Below are positions 5,010 through 7,164 of a stretch of DNA of 7,164 bases, one piece after another. The stretch lies in NCBI GenBank assembly GCA_003520545.1, contig DOUP01000159.1, forward strand, positions 1-7,164, written 5' to 3'. This stretch comes from Maritimibacter sp. GTDB lineage: Bacteria; Pseudomonadota; Alphaproteobacteria; Rhodobacterales; Rhodobacteraceae. A program made the translations under genes and the position numbers. The stretch's first letter is position 1. The number at the start of each line of letters is the position of its first letter. Below the pieces are notes generated by a model that was not told where the DNA came from, did not search any database, and was given only the letters and a program-made list of their open reading frames with translations.

Positions 5010-6131
5010 TTACTGCGATTGGCTGGCGATGAAGCCGATCGCCCCGGCAACGAGCGCCACGACGATCACGGCCAGAGTGATCTTGATCCACGACCAGGGG
5101 CGTTCCCCCTGCACCTTGCCCGAGCGGCCATTGACCACGAAGCGAAAGGTTTTGCCCCGGTATTTGTAGGCGGCGAGCCAGACGGGCAGGAGGATGTGCT
5201 TGAAGGTGACATCGCTTACTGTCGTATCGACGGAATGGACCCGCTGGCGGTCGCCGCCGATATCGAATTTCACATCACGCAGGATCACTTGGTCCATGTG
5301 GTGACGCGCCTCTTCGTATCCGTCAGTCAACTCGACCGTATACCCTTCGGCCCGGAACCCCGCGAGGTATTCCGGGCGGTAGGGTTCGAGCGCGGCCAGA
5401 TCCCACGGGGCCAATCCATCCGTGAACCGTTTGGGAAGCGATCGGGAGGCGAGAACCAGAACATCGTCGAAGAACCGCGCGACACGGCCAGAAGCAGGCC
5501 GCCAGCGCACGCGTTGTTCGCGAACCTGCACCTGTTTGCCGTCACGCATCACGGTCTTGGTCACGTAATAGACCGTGCCATGTTCCCCGCGGTAGCGCGA
5601 TTTGGTGTCCGCATCGAAGGTCCAATAGGGCACGTAAATACCCGACATTTTACGCCCCTTGCGCGCGTAGTTCTGAAGCCCGTTCGGGGCGAACCACAGC
5701 CGCCCCAGCCATTTGTTCATCGCCTCTCGCGCTTCGCGTTCTTCGACACCGAAAGGCAGCAAGCCCTTGGGTTTGATATGCCGATGCGTGCCCGTATCCG
5801 TGACCACCGGAGTCGCGCAAAACGGGCATTCGGCGGCGTGCGTGTCGGCGTCGAACTCCACCTGTGCGCCGCAATTGGGACAGGAGGACACGCGGGTTTC
5901 CTCGATCTCGGCGTCGGGGAGTTTCGCCTCAAGCGCGACCTTGAAGTCGAGCTCCACGATGGAAGTCGCGCTGCCGCCGTGGCCTTCGATCGTCACGACG
6001 TTCCCGCAATGGTCGCACTTCAGTTCGCCCGCGTCCGCATCAAAACGGAGGTCCGCGCCGCACTGGTCGCAGGGGAAACGGTGCGCTTCTTCCGGGGCGG
6101 CTACGTCGAAGGGGGAGGCGTCATCCTGCAT
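5010..6131 (-). CDS. Double zinc-ribbon protein with C-terminal membrane anchor
   Basis: This is a 373-residue protein. Two zinc ribbons open it: Cys21/Cys24 with Cys39/Cys42, and Cys84/Cys87 with Cys102/Cys105, each in CPxCG-like knuckles. A middle region of about 115-345 follows, with the motif SGIYVPYWTFDADT (163-176), a beta-rich stretch and LLPVWLAAYKYRGK (314-327). It ends with one membrane helix (about 349-368) and a five-residue tail, so the bulk most likely faces the cytoplasm as a tail-anchored protein. Relatives in Rhodobacteraceae are often labelled primosomal protein N' or superfamily II helicase, but I see no helicase motifs and consider that label wrong. The start overlaps the end of the NTF2-like gene by 11 bases and has only a weak ribosome binding site, so its translation probably depends on that gene. 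Function unknown; a membrane-linked assembly or quality-control role is speculation. Confidence 0.88.
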   Translation of the reverse strand: MQDDASPFDVAAPEEAHRFPCDQCGADLRFDADAGELKCDHCGNVVTIEGHGGSATSIVELDFKVALEAKLPDAEIEETRVSSCPNCGAQVEFDADTHAAECPFCATPVVTDTGTHRHIKPKGLLPFGVEEREAREAMNKWLGRLWFAPNGLQNYARKGRKMSGIYVPYWTFDADTKSRYRGEHGTVYYVTKTVMRDGKQVQVREQRVRWRPASGRVARFFDDVLVLASRSLPKRFTDGLAPWDLAALEPYRPEYLAGFRAEGYTVELTDGYEEARHHMDQVILRDVKFDIGGDRQRVHSVDTTVSDVTFKHILLPVWLAAYKYRGKTFRFVVNGRSGKVQGERPWSWIKITLAVIVVALVAGAIGFIASQSQ

Positions 6132-6477
6132 GTTCGAAACTCACGAGTTGTCCGACTTGATTGGCGCTGGCGGAGGTGAAGCGGATCACGTGGCAGAAAA
6201 GCCGGGTCTCGCCCGCTTTCGTGAATCGCCCGGAGACTGAGCCCGCTTTGCCATGCGTGACGACCTGTTCCACTTCAACCCGGTCTAAATCAGTCGCGCG
6301 GGCATTGAGAATCGCCTCGCGCCCCATCACCGCGCCCTCGGGGCGTTCCCAACTCGCGGCTTCGGCAAGGATGTCCGGCGGCAGATCGCCCACCCCCATG
6401 AGCGCGAGTGCAATTTCCTCGGCGCGGGCGTTTTTGGGACTTCTGCCGCAGTCCTGCGACCGGCTGACCTCGGTCAT
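6121..6477 (-). CDS. NTF2-like (SnoaL-type fold) small protein
   Basis: A 118-residue protein whose pattern fits the nuclear transport factor 2-like fold: an N-terminal helical part (SPKNARAEEIALALMGVGD, 13-31), a W-x(5)-V-x-GR-x-AI segment (43-56), then the strands VEQVVTHGKAGSVSGRF (69-85), RLFCHVIRF (92-100) and a final VGQLVSF (108-114). It resembles a group of small bacterial NTF2-like proteins sharing the THGK...G, FC.VI.F and N.......SF pattern; no catalytic residues can be assigned. The frame is open upstream, but the ATG at 6477 is chosen because GAGGAAGG (complement of 6485-6492) lies seven bases before it. It is the first gene of the minus-strand set and overlaps the zinc-ribbon gene by 11 bases. 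It may bind a small molecule or a partner protein; unknown. Confidence 0.82.
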   Translation of the reverse strand: MTEVSRSQDCGRSPKNARAEEIALALMGVGDLPPDILAEAASWERPEGAVMGREAILNARATDLDRVEVEQVVTHGKAGSVSGRFTKAGETRLFCHVIRFTSASANQVGQLVSFEHAG

Positions 6478-6529
6478 GGGGTGGCCTTCCTCAAGGGTCT
6501 GATCGTGGCGAAGATCTAGCATGCAGGTC

Positions 6530-6545
6530 GCGGTTCGGAAACCGC
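6530..6545. promoter_or_regulatory. Inverted repeat in the divergent intergenic region
   Basis: GCGGTT (6530-6535) and AACCGC (6540-6545) form a perfect 6-bp palindrome around CGGA, in the 135-base gap between the divergent NTF2-like gene and the secreted-protein gene. It could be an operator serving both directions or a leader hairpin on the minus-strand transcript, about 53 bases before the NTF2-like start. Confidence 0.3.
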
Positions 6546-6556
6546 AGATCGCGCGC

Positions 6557-6584
6557 TTGTGGGTTGCGCGGGGGTGCCTATGTT
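6557..6584 (+). promoter_or_regulatory. Possible promoter of the secreted-protein gene
   Basis: TTGTGG (6557-6562), a 16-base spacer and TATGTT (6579-6584) are weak matches (3/6 and 4/6) to a housekeeping promoter, placing a start near 6591, about 22 bases before the GTG codon. Position is sensible, the match is modest. Confidence 0.3.
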
Positions 6585-6612
6585 GAGGATGGCATCTAGA
6601 GGAGGCTGATAC

Positions 6613-7149
6613 GTGCGCGCGATAATTCTTGCAGTCATCGGATGGAGCGGGACCGTTGCGCAAGGGCTGGCCGGCGACGCGGTCTTCAGCTTTTCGTGGC
6701 AGGGCGCTGGTGGCTACGCGATGCACGGGGCCCTGTCGTTCGACGAAGCCCTGATCAGCGAAGGGCTAGTGACGGAGGCGGACCTGAAATGTTTCGTCGT
6801 CGAAGGATCGCGGGGCGGCGAGCCGATCGGTCGCTGGGCGCTTGGGATGTTGACCGAGGAGACGACGTGGCAGGTCACGTTCAACCCGCACTGGCCCGGG
6901 TTTCTGGTCTACTCGCCGTTTTCGCCCAGCCCGCAGGAGTGGAACATGAACGGTTTCGGCACCGACTGCGGGGACGGGGGCTTTGGCTTCAACATTGGCA
7001 ATCTGGCGCAGGACCTGTGCCTGGACGGTGACCTGCTGGAGGAAAGCCGTGTGCCGCCCGAGACGCCTATGCCGGCTGTCCGGGATGACGGGTATGTCTT
7101 TCCAACGGATGCCTGTCCCGGCCCGCTCTTGATGGGCGCTTTGAAGTAA
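6613..7149 (+). CDS. Secreted hypothetical protein with four cysteines
   Basis: A 178-residue protein starting at GTG 6613, which is supported by a near-perfect ribosome binding site, AGAGGAGG (6598-6605), seven bases before it. The first 20 residues look like a signal peptide (hydrophobic AIILAVIGW core, likely cut after QGLA), so the product is probably periplasmic or exported. The mature part holds FSFSWQGAGGYAMHG (25-39), GLVTEADLKCF (51-61), a G-R-W segment, QEWNMNG (108-114), a glycine-rich CGDGGFGFN (119-127) and AQDLCLDG (132-139). The four cysteines (60, 119, 136, 168) could form two disulfides. The composition (Trp, Gly, Phe, aromatic strands) suggests a compact beta fold. I do not recognise a function; similar small secreted proteins seem to exist in related bacteria. 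It diverges from the minus-strand gene set and nothing else in the window explains its role. Confidence 0.82.
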   Translation: MRAIILAVIGWSGTVAQGLAGDAVFSFSWQGAGGYAMHGALSFDEALISEGLVTEADLKCFVVEGSRGGEPIGRWALGMLTEETTWQVTFNPHWPGFLVYSPFSPSPQEWNMNGFGTDCGDGGFGFNIGNLAQDLCLDGDLLEESRVPPETPMPAVRDDGYVFPTDACPGPLLMGALK

Positions 7150-7164
7150 GACGGCACGCACCGG

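Noticed and set aside
5010..6131. Primosomal protein N' (PriA-like helicase) identity
   Set aside because: Only zinc knuckles are shared; I see no nucleotide-binding or helicase motifs, and the protein ends in a membrane helix.
4947..6179. A 410-codon plus-strand open frame, longer than the gene opposite it
   Set aside because: It lies antisense to the zinc-ribbon gene, whose cysteine motifs, membrane helix and operon spacing are clearly real; the plus frame gives low-complexity His/Arg/Gly-rich protein typical of GC-rich shadow frames.
6478..6726. Upstream extension of the NTF2-like protein
   Set aside because: The extended frame runs into the opposite gene's leader and coding start and is Arg/His/Cys-rich, unlike a real N-terminus; the start at 6477 has a good ribosome binding site.

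Overview
The base composition (GC-rich, with a codon bias that opens long antisense shadow frames) and the protein families present point to an alphaproteobacterial chromosome, most likely a Rhodobacterales/Roseobacter-type organism. This is inferred from protein style, not from a marker gene. The window looks like ordinary chromosomal DNA. I see no integrase, transposase, phage gene, CRISPR array or toxin-antitoxin pair.

Left part (1-943, plus strand): the 3' end of a cytochrome b561-family membrane protein runs by an ATGA overlap into a 58-codon two-helix membrane protein. A second 58-residue membrane protein, clearly a paralogue of the first, follows about 80 bases later. Then comes a complete tRNA-Arg(UCU) gene with encoded CCA and a nested stem-loop behind it.

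Middle part (944-3622, minus strand, transcribed right to left): a small catabolic-looking group made of a 3-oxoadipate enol-lactonase-like alpha/beta hydrolase, a second alpha/beta hydrolase of the hydroxynitrile-lyase/plant-esterase type (start and stop codons overlap as TAATG) and a medium-chain zinc alcohol dehydrogenase. The three probably form one transcript that handles an ester or lactone and then an alcohol or aldehyde. No other protocatechuate-pathway gene is in the window, so the natural substrate is open.

Intergenic 3623-3833: this holds the most unusual structure in the window, seven perfect tandem copies of the octamer GTTTTCCA plus a partial eighth. Directly beside it is a plus-strand TTGACA-N17-TTTAGT promoter-like sequence pointing into the array.

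Right part (3834-6477, minus strand): a tight four-gene set in transcription order: an NTF2-like small protein, a double zinc-ribbon protein with one C-terminal membrane anchor (11-base overlap with the gene before it), a nitroreductase-family flavoprotein, and D-aminoacyl-tRNA deacylase (dtd). Diverging from it on the plus strand (6613-7149) is a GTG-started gene for a small secreted protein with four cysteines and no known function.

Most of the window is conventional. The items most worth a second look are the octamer array, the promoter-like sequence facing it, the pair of small membrane paralogues, and the NTF2-like/zinc-ribbon gene couple.
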